Shown here: piece after piece, positions 13,061 through 19,354 of the stretch
Layout: every line of letters begins with the position of its first letter
Position numbering within the stretch: position 1 is the first letter of the stretch
DNA from: a virus
Strand: one strand, 5' to 3'
Length of the DNA stretch: 34,848 nucleotides
IMG/VR virus record: IMGVR_UViG_3300047554_000095
Location: 1-34,848 of that record
The notes under the pieces: generated by a model
Databases searched by the model: none
Seen by the model: the letters and a program-made list of their open reading frames with translations, nothing else
What the model was told of the DNA's origin: nothing
Made by a program: the position numbers and the translations under genes

Positions 13061-13161
13061 TTTTTGAAACATGGCTAAGTTGGACTAATTACCCAACTGA
13101 AAAGCGAACCACCCCGCCTGCCATCGTTTCTTTTTCAGGGTGTGTTTTTTAAGGGTGCGAC
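13060..13161 (+). other. Non-coding leader of the replication gene
   Basis: 102 bases without a gene. It contains a six-pair hairpin AGTTGG/CCAACT (13078-13098), a C-rich stretch, and a CACCC...GGGTG pairing followed by TTTTTT just before the AAGGGTG ribosome site. It could hold a weak terminator or a translational control structure; no known riboswitch is recognised. Confidence 0.4.
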
Positions 13162-13887
13162 ATGAAGATCAGAAATTGGTCAAAGTTTCAACATTTCAAA
13201 GACCGCAAACCGCCGTGGGTAAAGCTGTATCGTGATGTGCTTGACGATATGGAATGGTACGAATTAGACCCTCTTGCTAGCAAAGTGCTAGTTATGTGCT
13301 GGCTTATCGCTAGTGAAGATGAAGGTCGCTTACCAAACACAAAAACTCTTGCATTTCGCCTAAGAATGACAGAAAAGCAAACTTTAGATTGCTTAAACAA
13401 GCTGTCTCATTGGCTGGAACAAGATGATATCGACTTGATATCAGATCAATATCAAACTGATAGTCTAGAGACAGAGAGAGAGACAGAGACAAAGAAAGAG
13501 ACAAAGAGCGATACAGCTATTGTTTTGCCAGATTGGATGCCTTTGGAAACTTGGCAAGCGTTTTTGGTTATGCGGAAGAAAATCAAGCGAGTACCAACTG
13601 ACCACGCTGTTCATCTATTGATTAAAAAACTTGATCGTTTTCGTGCAAATGGGCAGGACATTCAGGCTGTGCTTGAAAAGTCAATTACAAGCAATTGGCA
13701 GGATGTTTTTGAAATCCATGAAAAACAAGCCTTTGTTAACAAATACGATGTGGCTCATGTCACAACGCCAACCCCTGCCAACCATGACGCTGCCCTACGC
13801 AAGATTGAGGAAGATGCAAAGAAGGCTGTTAAACCAAACGCAGAAGTCCAAGCAAGGATTGCTGAATTACTGAAAGGCAAGGTATGA
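13162..13887 (+). CDS. Replication initiator-like protein
   Basis: A 241-aa protein. The N-terminal block MKIRNWSKFQHFKDRKPPWV with KLYRDVLDDMEWYELDP and WLIASEDEGRLPNTKTLAFR is the winged-helix start of a phage replication protein family. A polar linker (ETERETETKKETKS, about residues 102-115) follows, then a DnaT-like C-terminal domain (LPDWMPLETWQAFLVMRKKI, DHAVHLLIKKLDRFRANGQD, SITSNWQDVFEI). Proteins of this type bind the phage origin and recruit the host helicase. The linker region of the gene carries 11-bp DNA repeats (13426-13469), as lambda O carries its origin. Good AAGGGTG ribosome site. Confidence 0.85.
   Translation: MKIRNWSKFQHFKDRKPPWVKLYRDVLDDMEWYELDPLASKVLVMCWLIASEDEGRLPNTKTLAFRLRMTEKQTLDCLNKLSHWLEQDDIDLISDQYQTDSLETERETETKKETKSDTAIVLPDWMPLETWQAFLVMRKKIKRVPTDHAVHLLIKKLDRFRANGQDIQAVLEKSITSNWQDVFEIHEKQAFVNKYDVAHVTTPTPANHDAALRKIEEDAKKAVKPNAEVQARIAELLKGKV
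13426..13508 (+). other. Candidate replication origin: 11-bp iterons plus GAGACA tract
   Basis: Four tandem 11-bp units begin at 13426, 13437, 13448 and 13459: GATATCGACTT, GATATCAGATC, AATATCAAACT, GATAGTCTAGA. The period is not a multiple of three, so it is not explained by protein repeats. A 42-base tract without T on this strand (13467-13508, GAGACA-like) follows. Iterons plus an asymmetric tract inside the initiator gene resemble the lambdoid origin layout. Inferred from layout. Confidence 0.55.
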
Positions 13888-14447
13888 AGGTTTTAGTCGC
13901 TTGCGAATACTCTGGTCGTGTCAGGGATGCGTTTATCGCAAAAGGGCATGATGCGTGGTCGTGTGACTTGTTGCCTACTGATGTGCCTGGTCCTCACTTT
14001 CAATGCGATGTTGCCGACATTTTGGGAAACGATTGGGATTTGATGATTGCCCACCCACCTTGCACTCATTTGGCTGTTTCTGGCGCTCGTCACTTTGCAG
14101 CCAAAAAAGCTAGTGGCGTTCAGGATGAAGCCTTAGATTTTGTGCGTATGTTGCTAAATTCAAAAATTCCTAAGATTGCTTTGGAAAACCCAATTAGCAT
14201 AATTTCCAGCCGAATTCGCAAGCCTGACCAAATCATTCAGCCTTGGCAGTTTGGACATGGAGAAACTAAATCCACTTGTCTTTGGCTAAAAAACTTACCC
14301 AAACTTATACCGACAAACATTGTTTCTGGGCGTTCTGACAGAATCCACAAAATGCCACCAAGCCCTGACCGCTGGAAGCTGAGAAGCATAACTTACCAGG
14401 GAATTGCTGACGCAATGGCTGAACAATGGGGGTCAAATGATTTATAA
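13884..14447 (+). CDS. Small cytosine-C5 DNA methyltransferase-like protein
   Basis: A 187-aa protein with a SAM-binding-like start (VLVACEYSGRVRDAFIAKGH), the catalytic loop HPPCTHLAVSGARHF with Cys60, and the ENP motif at 101-103. These are motifs IV and VI of C5-cytosine methyltransferases. Length is far below a full Dcm-type enzyme, and a separate target recognition domain is not evident; GHGETKSTCLWLKNLP and SITYQGIADAMAEQW fill the C-terminus. The family is common in phages, usually presumed to protect phage DNA, but activity is often untested. It overlaps the initiator gene by four bases. Confidence 0.85.
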   Translation: MKVLVACEYSGRVRDAFIAKGHDAWSCDLLPTDVPGPHFQCDVADILGNDWDLMIAHPPCTHLAVSGARHFAAKKASGVQDEALDFVRMLLNSKIPKIALENPISIISSRIRKPDQIIQPWQFGHGETKSTCLWLKNLPKLIPTNIVSGRSDRIHKMPPSPDRWKLRSITYQGIADAMAEQWGSNDL

Positions 14448-14449
14448 AA

Positions 14450-14671
14450 ATGGACTTAGAACACCTGAAAAACTGCGAAGCAAAAGAATGGCTGAACCGC
14501 TACGCACAGAAGAAATCGACTCTAGGCTCAAGAAAAGCGCTTGCATGGTGGATGGGCGTATTAGAGGACTTGCGGAGAATCAGAGGCGAGTCCGCTACTT
14601 TGGATTTGAGGCAGCGCATGAACAAGTTAAAAAAAGAACTTGTGACGAACTCGGAGTCTGCCAAAAAATAA
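14450..14671 (+). CDS. Small conserved phage protein (MDLEHLKNCEAKEWL family)
   Basis: A 73-aa protein, mostly helical and charged. MDLEHLKNCEAKEWLNRYAQ and the later LRQRMNKLKKEL end match a small protein frequent in phages of Proteobacteria. Function unknown. A longer frame (14404-14691) covers the same DNA but has an irregular composition; this one fits the family and begins three bases after the methyltransferase stop. Confidence 0.75.
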   Translation: MDLEHLKNCEAKEWLNRYAQKKSTLGSRKALAWWMGVLEDLRRIRGESATLDLRQRMNKLKKELVTNSESAKK

Positions 14672-14687
14672 ACTGTGAGGTTTGTTT

Positions 14688-15392
14688 ATGAAAGTTCAAA
14701 TCGGTGACGCAACCCTTTACTTGGGTGATTGCATGGACATTCTGCCGACCTTAGACAAGGTTGATGCGGTGATTACTGACCCGCCTTATGGTGAAGTAAA
14801 TAGAAAAAACTCAGGTTTAAGAAATCTTGACCGAGGTGTTGCTGACATTGCAGATTTTGACCTTGTTGAACTTGCTGAATTGCTTGCAAAGCATGGTTCT
14901 AGTGTTTATGTTTGGTGTGGGATAGAACAAGTATCACAATTAAAAGCATCAATGGCTGAAATCGGAATGTCAACAAGGCTTTGCATTTGGGAAAAAACCA
15001 ATCCAAGCCCAATGAACGGACAACATTTATGGCTTTCTAGCATTGAAACTTGTGTTTTTGGTAAAGAGGCTGGCGCAACATTTAACGAGCATTGCGCTTC
15101 ACCAGTTTTTAGATTGCCAACTGAACCTAAAGAATATCACCCAACAGCAAAGCCAATTCCGTTAATGGAGCGCCTTATAAGGGCAAGCACTAATGAAGGA
15201 ATGATTGTGATTGACCCATTTATGGGAAGCGGCACAACAGGCGTGGCGGCTATCCAAATGGGTAGAAAATTCATAGGCATAGAACGAGAGCCAAAATACT
15301 TTGACATTGCCTGTAAACGCATAGAACAAGCCTCAAAACAAGTGGATATGTTTATTGAACCACCAAAACAAGAACAGGTGAGTTTTCTATGA
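14688..15392 (+). CDS. DNA N6-adenine/N4-cytosine methyltransferase
   Basis: A 234-aa amino-methyltransferase. Catalytic motif TDPPYGE (DPPY at 31-34) precedes the SAM-binding motif DPFMGSGTTG at 176-185, so the order is that of the beta class, with HPTAKP at 151-156 between them. The N-terminus carries the usual VQIGDATLYLGDCMDILP block. Without a restriction partner nearby it is an orphan, probably protecting phage DNA or altering regulation. Start chosen at ATG 14688 with AGG seven bases upstream, though TTG 14682 is in frame. Its stop overlaps the nuclease gene start (ATGA). Confidence 0.93.
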   Translation: MKVQIGDATLYLGDCMDILPTLDKVDAVITDPPYGEVNRKNSGLRNLDRGVADIADFDLVELAELLAKHGSSVYVWCGIEQVSQLKASMAEIGMSTRLCIWEKTNPSPMNGQHLWLSSIETCVFGKEAGATFNEHCASPVFRLPTEPKEYHPTAKPIPLMERLIRASTNEGMIVIDPFMGSGTTGVAAIQMGRKFIGIEREPKYFDIACKRIEQASKQVDMFIEPPKQEQVSFL

Positions 15393-15655
15393 GATACGCC
15401 GCTAGGGTAGACGCAAACCAAGAGCAGATTGTTTCTGCTTTGAGGTCGGCTGGCGCTTATGTGTGGATTATCGGATTGCCTGTGGATTTGTTGGTTGGAT
15501 ACAACAACAAGACTTTTTTAGTTGAGGTTAAGACAGATTCAAAGAAAAAACTGACAAAATTACAGACAGAGTTTTTTGAGAAGTGGTGCGGTGGAACTCT
15601 TTGCCGCATTGATGGCCCTGAAGCAGCTTTACGAATGATTGGAGTGGTCAAGTGA
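15389..15655 (+). CDS. VRR-NUC-type nuclease
   Basis: An 88-aa PD-(D/E)xK nuclease. The core is visible: helix NQEQIVSALRSAGAYVW, then PVDLLVGYNNKTFLVEVKTD with Asp33, Glu46 and Lys48 as the catalytic triad, followed by KLTKLQTEFFEKW. Single-domain VRR-NUC proteins of this size occur in phages and can resolve branched DNA. Here it would process recombination or replication intermediates before packaging. GGTGAG ribosome site; stop overlaps the GTG start of the NinB-like gene. Confidence 0.88.
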   Translation: MRYAARVDANQEQIVSALRSAGAYVWIIGLPVDLLVGYNNKTFLVEVKTDSKKKLTKLQTEFFEKWCGGTLCRIDGPEAALRMIGVVK

Positions 15656-16065
15656 GATACGAATTAAGAACACCAGAACAAGCAACATCTCTGATGCAGT
15701 CTCTTTGGCCTAAAGTCAAAGAAGCAATCAAAGGCGGTAAACAGCTATCGCTAGAGATTAAAGAGATAAGCAAAACAAGAGAGCAAGAGCGCCTCTACCA
15801 TGCAATGATTGGTGAAATAGCCAAGCAAGCACAACACATGGGTGCTAAGTGGGATACAGAATCTTGGAAGCGTTTTCTGCTTTGGCAATTTGCAAAAGAA
15901 TCAGGAACTAGCCAAGGTCAAATTGTGCCAAGCCTAGACGGAACTGGAATCGTTCAGCTTGGTTTGCAATCAAGACACTTCACAAAAGAACAAGCAAGCG
16001 AGTTTGTTGAATGGCTACATTCTTGGGGTGCAAATAACGGAATTACTTTTGAGGAAAAATTATGA
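15652..16065 (+). CDS. ninB: NinB-like recombination protein
   Basis: A 137-aa protein starting at GTG in a GTGA overlap. Blocks typical for NinB (lambda Orf): WPKVKEAIKGGKQLSLEIKE, SKTREQERLYHAMIGEIAKQ, WDTESWKRFLLWQFAKESG and SRHFTKEQASEFVEWLHSWG. Lambda Orf binds SSB and single-stranded DNA and can replace RecFOR in loading recombinase. Its place after the replication block copies the nin region of lambdoid phages. Confidence 0.9.
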   Translation: MRYELRTPEQATSLMQSLWPKVKEAIKGGKQLSLEIKEISKTREQERLYHAMIGEIAKQAQHMGAKWDTESWKRFLLWQFAKESGTSQGQIVPSLDGTGIVQLGLQSRHFTKEQASEFVEWLHSWGANNGITFEEKL

Positions 16066-16409
16066 CGGATAAAGAACTTTTAGAACTGGCTGCTAAAGCG
16101 GCTGGAATTATTGGTGAATGGGTGCAAGATAAAAACTTCATACAAGAACGCTGGTATTTCAATGTTCCGTATGACCACCACAATATGCTGACAGGTTTTG
16201 AATGGAACCCACTAACAGACGATGGTGATGCGCTGCGTTTGGCTGTGAAGTTGCAGCTTTGCGTGGACATTGGATATGCCATTGAATTTGTTGGCGTTCT
16301 AATCAATGGTGAATACGTTGTTGATGTGAAACAAGGTGATGACCCATACGCAGCAACCCGCAGAGCAATCGTTAAAGCTGCGGCAGAAATTGGAAAGGGA
16401 ATGAAATGA
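16062..16409 (+). CDS. Conserved phage protein (DUF2591-like)
   Basis: A 115-aa acidic protein. WNPLTDDGDALRLAVKLQ (about 47-64) and the end AATRRAIVKAAAEIGKGM (about 96-113) are the hallmarks of a small phage family commonly labelled DUF2591-like. The N-terminal helix ELLELAAKAAGI is also usual. No enzymatic residues are known to me. GAGGAAAAA ribosome site; coupled on both sides by ATGA overlaps. Confidence 0.75.
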   Translation: MTDKELLELAAKAAGIIGEWVQDKNFIQERWYFNVPYDHHNMLTGFEWNPLTDDGDALRLAVKLQLCVDIGYAIEFVGVLINGEYVVDVKQGDDPYAATRRAIVKAAAEIGKGMK

Positions 16410-16513
16410 GCGATATTCAATATTTTGTTTTTGGTGCTTTGTTTGCCTTGTTTCTGAAAATAATCATTGCTTGTTGCGATGCTGTGATTGTTTACATTGA
16501 AAGTAAGAAGTGA
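16406..16513 (+). CDS. 35-aa single-helix membrane microprotein
   Basis: A short gene placed exactly between two genes by an ATGA and a GTGA overlap. Product: MSDIQYFVFGALFALFLKII followed by ACCDAVIVYIESKK, one membrane helix with two Cys and a charged end. A good AAGGGA ribosome site lies in the preceding gene. Strict coupling argues that it is translated. Function unknown. Confidence 0.65.
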   Translation: MSDIQYFVFGALFALFLKIIIACCDAVIVYIESKK

Positions 16514-16920
16514 AGTTTGTAACGAAAGTAAATCGCAATACTGGCATGAATCCGATTGCCAGAGCGATTGCCAAGCAGAAACTCAAAGAATCAATCACAA
16601 GCCACAGAATCTCAATATTCCTTTTAGACGATGGTGAAGATGCCTCAAGCGAGATGGTCGCTACTTCCCTTCCCGTCTATGCAATGATGACTTGTTTAGA
16701 AGAACTCAAGCAGACAGACTCAGTTGAATACAGAAAGCTAAAAAGTGCAGGACACATTCTTTTACGATGCTCAGAATCAGGATTCAAGTGGAAACGAGAG
16801 TACACAATCACAATCGACAACGCTCTCGAAATCTGCCAAGAACAATGGACAAGAATCCCACCCCAAACCCTCAACAGGGCGATCAATGCCCTCACTTCAG
16901 CGCCTGTTAAGCAGAACTGA
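16510..16920 (+). CDS. Conserved nin-region protein (136 aa)
   Basis: Starts at GTG. The N-terminus KVNRNTGMNPIARAIAKQKL is a pattern I recognise from proteins in the replication blocks of phages of Burkholderiales. The rest holds a MLF-like beta strand (RISIFLLDDGED), a helix around YAMMTCLEELKQTDS, and a C-terminal helix DNALEICQEQWTRIPPQTLN. No catalytic motif. Its last 35 bases overlap the HNH gene in another frame. Function unknown. Confidence 0.75.
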   Translation: MKFVTKVNRNTGMNPIARAIAKQKLKESITSHRISIFLLDDGEDASSEMVATSLPVYAMMTCLEELKQTDSVEYRKLKSAGHILLRCSESGFKWKREYTITIDNALEICQEQWTRIPPQTLNRAINALTSAPVKQN

Positions 16921-17365
16921 GGAAGATGGAGACTGTTTGATTTGGAAAGCTACCCTGAACCACAACGGCTATCCGACTATTCGGTTTTCGCAAAAGACTT
17001 GGAATGTCAGAACAGTTATCGGGCTTCACTACGGAAAGTCAAAGCGCAAAGGGGATGTTTACACAACAATCTGCAAAAATAAACTCTGCTTGGCTGAAGG
17101 ACACATGAGGGCGGTAAGCAGAAAGGTCTTAGCCGAGAAAATGGACAAGTCTTATGCCTCAAATCCTGTGAGGGCGGCAAAGATTTCAGAAAGCAGCCGT
17201 AAACGGGGTAAATTGAGCGTAGAGAAGGCTAATTTAATTCGGTTAAGCCCTGACACCCAGAAAGCACTTGCAGAGCGCTATGGGGTCTCTAAACGGGTCG
17301 TATGGGAGATAAAGCGTGGAATTAGGTGGAAAGACTACAAATCTAACTTTTGGGGTGGTTTATGA
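16886..17365 (+). CDS. HNH-type endonuclease with C-terminal helix-turn-helix
   Basis: A 159-aa protein from ATG 16886, with AGGGCG upstream; the frame is open further upstream but that part is read by the preceding gene. N-terminal half: DGDCLIWKATLNHNGYPTIR, then LHYGKSKRKGDV and TICKNKLCLAEGHMRAVSRK, the pattern of HNH_3-like homing nucleases (His before the loop, CxxxxLC, then GHM). C-terminal half: DTQKALAERYGVSKRVVWEI is a helix-turn-helix typical of NUMOD-like DNA-binding modules. It may be a free-standing homing endonuclease. Stop overlaps the next ATG. Confidence 0.8.
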   Translation: MPSLQRLLSRTEEDGDCLIWKATLNHNGYPTIRFSQKTWNVRTVIGLHYGKSKRKGDVYTTICKNKLCLAEGHMRAVSRKVLAEKMDKSYASNPVRAAKISESSRKRGKLSVEKANLIRLSPDTQKALAERYGVSKRVVWEIKRGIRWKDYKSNFWGGL

Positions 17366-17691
17366 CGCAAGACGAAATTATTGATATGGCTAGGCAGGCT
17401 GGTATGTATCAAGATTTAAATGTGAGCTGGAATCAATCAATTCAAAACTTTGCCAAACTGGTAGAGGACAAGGTTCGCCAAGAAATCGCTGAGAAAAATG
17501 CGCCAGTAATCAAAAAAGTAAACGAGCACATCAAAGAACTTCAGGATGCTGTCAAAGCAGAGCGTGAGGCGTGTGCAAGGTTAAGCATAACAATACCTAA
17601 TCCATACAAGGATTGTCAGATTAGCGCACACGGCTACGACATTGGTATTTTGGAATACAGCCGAGCAATCCGAGCAAGGGGGAATGCATGA
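17362..17691 (+). CDS. Small phage protein with MTQDEIIxMARQAG module, copy 1
   Basis: A 109-aa protein that starts with the MTQDEIIDMARQAG helix, then a short variable part, NFAKLVEDKVRQEIAEKN and a coiled coil ending in AEREACARLS, a motif set widespread in phages of Proteobacteria. Its N-terminal module is repeated in 17918-18148. Likely protein-binding rather than catalytic. The ATG overlaps the HNH stop; GGTGG precedes it. Confidence 0.7.
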   Translation: MTQDEIIDMARQAGMYQDLNVSWNQSIQNFAKLVEDKVRQEIAEKNAPVIKKVNEHIKELQDAVKAEREACARLSITIPNPYKDCQISAHGYDIGILEYSRAIRARGNA

Positions 17692-17921
17692 CACAAGAAA
17701 GAGACTGTATCAAGTCGCTTGGGCTTTCATTGAATCACATGGCTTGCTTTCTAAGGCGTGTTGAGCATTGGCAAAACGGTCAAATGGATGTTGATTTGGT
17801 ATATGCAACTTTCCATCATTTGCTGGCGCTTTCCTATGAGCAAGAGGCGATTGAGTTGGGTTTAGAGTCAAAAGAGATGCACAAGTTCATGTGTGATTTT
17901 TACGGGAAGAGCCTAATATGA
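17688..17921 (+). CDS. Hypothetical small protein (77 aa)
   Basis: MTQERDCIKSLGLSLNHMAC, then a helical FHHLLALSYEQEAIELGL and CDFYGKSLI. Both ends are coupled to neighbours by ATGA overlaps. It shares only the first three residues with its neighbours. No known family or motif. The position just before the late control region makes it one of the few candidates for a late regulator, without direct evidence. Confidence 0.65.
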   Translation: MTQERDCIKSLGLSLNHMACFLRRVEHWQNGQMDVDLVYATFHHLLALSYEQEAIELGLESKEMHKFMCDFYGKSLI

Positions 17922-18148
17922 CACAAGATGAAATCATTGAGATGGCTAGACAGGCTGGCGCAACAGTCACAGACTTTATAGATCATTGTTTTGCTGAAGA
18001 CGTTGTGTTGTTTACTTCTGAAGAGCTTGAAGCCTTTGCCAAACTGGTGGCAGAAAAGGAAAGAGAGCGCATTTCTCAGAAAATCGCACAACTCCCTTTC
18101 GGTGATACGGCTCAATCTTTTTCTATTTGGGTAAAAAATGATACCTAA
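17918..18148 (+). CDS. Small phage protein with MTQDEIIxMARQAG module, copy 2
   Basis: A 76-aa protein: MTQDEIIEMARQAGATVTDF, then TSEELEAFAKLVAEKERERI. It shares the N-terminal module and the E-x-FAKLV-E-K segment with 17362-17691, so the two are partial paralogues. The C-terminal end (GDTAQSFSIWVKNDT) differs. Function unknown. It overlaps the HNH/zinc protein gene by 11 bases. Confidence 0.7.
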   Translation: MTQDEIIEMARQAGATVTDFIDHCFAEDVVLFTSEELEAFAKLVAEKERERISQKIAQLPFGDTAQSFSIWVKNDT

Positions 18149-18449
18149 GTTCAAATATTTCCGTTCAAAGAAGCATTTGAAAAATGTTGCGTCTTTGGCT
18201 TGTCAGCATTGCGGACTAGAAGGCTCAACCCAAGCGGCTCACTCTAATCGTCTGATACATGGTAAGGGCCGAGGCGTGAAGGCAAGCGATGAGTACACAG
18301 CGGCTTTGTGTATCCGATGCCACTTTATCCTTGACCAAGGTTCAAAACTCACAAAAGAGGAACGGATAGATATGTGGGAAAAAGCCCACAGAAAGACGAT
18401 TGAGAGATTGATAGAGCTTGATTTGTGGCCTGATGAGGTTAAAATTTAA
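18138..18449 (+). CDS. HNH-like zinc-binding nuclease family protein (DUF1364-like)
   Basis: A 103-aa protein with CQHCG at 22-26, AAHSNRLIHGKGRGVKASD at 33-51, and ALCIRCHFILDQG at 56-68. Cys22/Cys25 and Cys58/Cys61 with His35 and His62 form a zinc/HNH-type fold. This set is the signature of a nin-region phage family (DUF1364-like), thought to be nucleases or recombination accessory factors. It is the last gene before the late control region, the position held by ninG/Q in lambda. A promoter-like sequence starts inside its 3' end. Confidence 0.85.
   Translation: MIPKFKYFRSKKHLKNVASLACQHCGLEGSTQAAHSNRLIHGKGRGVKASDEYTAALCIRCHFILDQGSKLTKEERIDMWEKAHRKTIERLIELDLWPDEVKI
18418..18445 (+). promoter_or_regulatory. 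Candidate late promoter (pR'-like)
   Basis: TTGATT, 16 bases, TAAAAT, in the last codons of the HNH-like gene. Matches four of six and five of six sigma-70 positions. A start near 18452 would give an untranslated RNA of about 140 nt ending at the 18565-18591 terminator. Confidence 0.5.
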
Positions 18450-18591
18450 CCACCAAGACGCATGGGGATTTATCTGGTGCTACGGATTGAAGGGTCGCTA
18501 AGAGCAACGGGCGGCACTTTCAAAGTCCTCAGCCGTGTTGGGAATATGAGCAGTTGCCAACTTTGGCGGTTTACGGACTGCCTCTTTTTTT
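18450..18591 (+). ncRNA. Putative structured leader RNA of the late operon
   Basis: About 140 bases without an open frame. Visible stems: CACCA (18451-18455) with TGGTG (18475-18479); CGGC (18512-18515) with GCCG (18532-18535), enclosing ACTTT/AAAGT; GCCAA/TTGGC (18556-18567); and the terminator stem. GAGCAGT (18548-18554) can also pair with ACTG-CCTC (18577-18584), which would break the terminator stem and enclose the GCCAA hairpin. This offers two exclusive folds. It resembles in layout, not in sequence, the lambda 6S leader between pR' and tR'. Eye-read only. Confidence 0.45.
18565..18591 (+). terminator. Intrinsic terminator before the late genes
   Basis: Stem GGCGGT/ACTGCC (one G-T pair), loop TTACGG, followed by TC and seven T. 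This is a typical rho-independent terminator on the plus strand, closing the early/replication operon or a short leader RNA. Confidence 0.8.
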
Positions 18592-18598
18592 GTAGAAT
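18570..18598 (+). promoter_or_regulatory. Promoter overlapping the terminator
   Basis: TTTACG at 18570-18575 lies in the terminator loop region and TAGAAT at 18593-18598 follows the T-run with 17-base spacing. Matches are four and five of six. It would start near 18605, giving an 18-nt leader with AAGG before the ATG at 18623. Confidence 0.55.
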
Positions 18599-18622
18599 GG
18601 GATAAAACCCTGAAAGGCTTAT

Positions 18623-19051
18623 ATGGCTGGACTCTTGGCCCCTGCTGCCGAAATTAAAATCGAGATTGAAGAAATCGAGGCAGAAAAGCCCGTTATCGAA
18701 GGTCTGACTACCGAATCAAACAAGAAAACCCGTGACACATTGGTCGAGACTCAAATGCTCGGCCCTGTCAAGGTTGACGCTCCAAACTCAGAATTCTGGC
18801 GTGGTTTGGCGAATGTATGGCGCATTTCACCTGACCAAGCAAAGCGCCGCCTGTGCGCTAACTGCGAATATTTTGATGACCAACCCGACACTCTAGAAGC
18901 GATGGAAGTAGTGCCTCAAGACGAGTTTGACGCTGATGGTGGTGGTCGTGGTTACTGCCATAAATTTGAGTTCATTTGCCATAATCTGCGAGTCTGCAAA
19001 GCCTGGGAGAAGGCTCCTGTTATGAAAGAGGCTGAATATGAAGATGACTAA
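18623..19051 (+). CDS. Cys-rich conserved protein at the head of the late operon
   Basis: A 142-aa protein. The N-terminal half is acidic and disordered-looking. The C-terminal half carries CANCEYFDD at about 78-86, an acidic DEFDADGGGRGYCHKFEFIC, and HNLRVCKAW: five or six Cys able to hold zinc or an iron-sulphur centre. I recognise the CANCxY...GGGRxxCxKFxFICH..RVC.AW block from conserved proteins near the packaging genes of phages of Burkholderiales. Function unknown. First gene after the late promoter. Confidence 0.8.
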   Translation: MAGLLAPAAEIKIEIEEIEAEKPVIEGLTTESNKKTRDTLVETQMLGPVKVDAPNSEFWRGLANVWRISPDQAKRRLCANCEYFDDQPDTLEAMEVVPQDEFDADGGGRGYCHKFEFICHNLRVCKAWEKAPVMKEAEYEDD

Positions 19052-19199
19052 AGCTGGCGAAAAGAAAATGGGCAAAATCATGACAGAGTATGGCAAAGGC
19101 AAGCTGCACTCTGGAAAAGGTGGCCCTGTCGTTAAGAGCCAAAAGCAGGCCGTGGCTATTGGTTTAAGTTCTGCCAAAAAAGCGATGAAAAAGAAATGA
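19038..19199 (+). CDS. Small basic protein (DUF6496-like)
   Basis: A 53-aa, Lys-rich protein: KKMGKIMTEYGKGKLHSGKG, then KSQKQAVAIGLSSAKKAMKK. The EYxxGxLHSG...V.xxKQAIAIxLSxA pattern is that of DUF6496-type small proteins, found in bacteria and phages and perhaps DNA-associated. GAGG precedes the ATG, and it overlaps the previous gene by 14 bases. Confidence 0.8.
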   Translation: MKMTKAGEKKMGKIMTEYGKGKLHSGKGGPVVKSQKQAVAIGLSSAKKAMKKK

Positions 19200-19354
19200 A
19201 GCAAGGTCTTTACAGTAACATTCATCAAAAGCGTGAGCGTATTGAGAAGCAAAAGGCCGCAGGCAAGACACTTGAACGGATGAGAAAGCCTGGCACAAAG
19301 GGCGCTCCCACGGCTAAAGCCTTCAAAGAAGCTGCAAAAACCGCTAAAAAGTGA
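19196..19354 (+). CDS. Small basic conserved protein (KGLYxNIHxKRERI family)
   Basis: A 52-aa basic protein: MKQGLYSNIHQKRERIEKQK, then RMRKPGTKGAPTAKAFKEAA. I recognise it as a small protein common near terminase genes of phages of Proteobacteria; it is polar, Lys/Arg-rich and probably binds nucleic acid. Its ATG overlaps the previous stop (ATGA) and its stop overlaps the GTG start of the glycosyltransferase. Confidence 0.8.
   Translation: MKQGLYSNIHQKRERIEKQKAAGKTLERMRKPGTKGAPTAKAFKEAAKTAKK

Noticed and set aside
14404-14691. 95-codon frame over the small conserved protein at 14450
   Set aside because: The 14450 frame matches a known small phage family; this one has irregular composition and overlaps two genes.
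18450-18600. tRNA gene in the non-coding region
   Set aside because: No cloverleaf with T-arm and acceptor pairing could be drawn; stems fit a leader and terminator instead.
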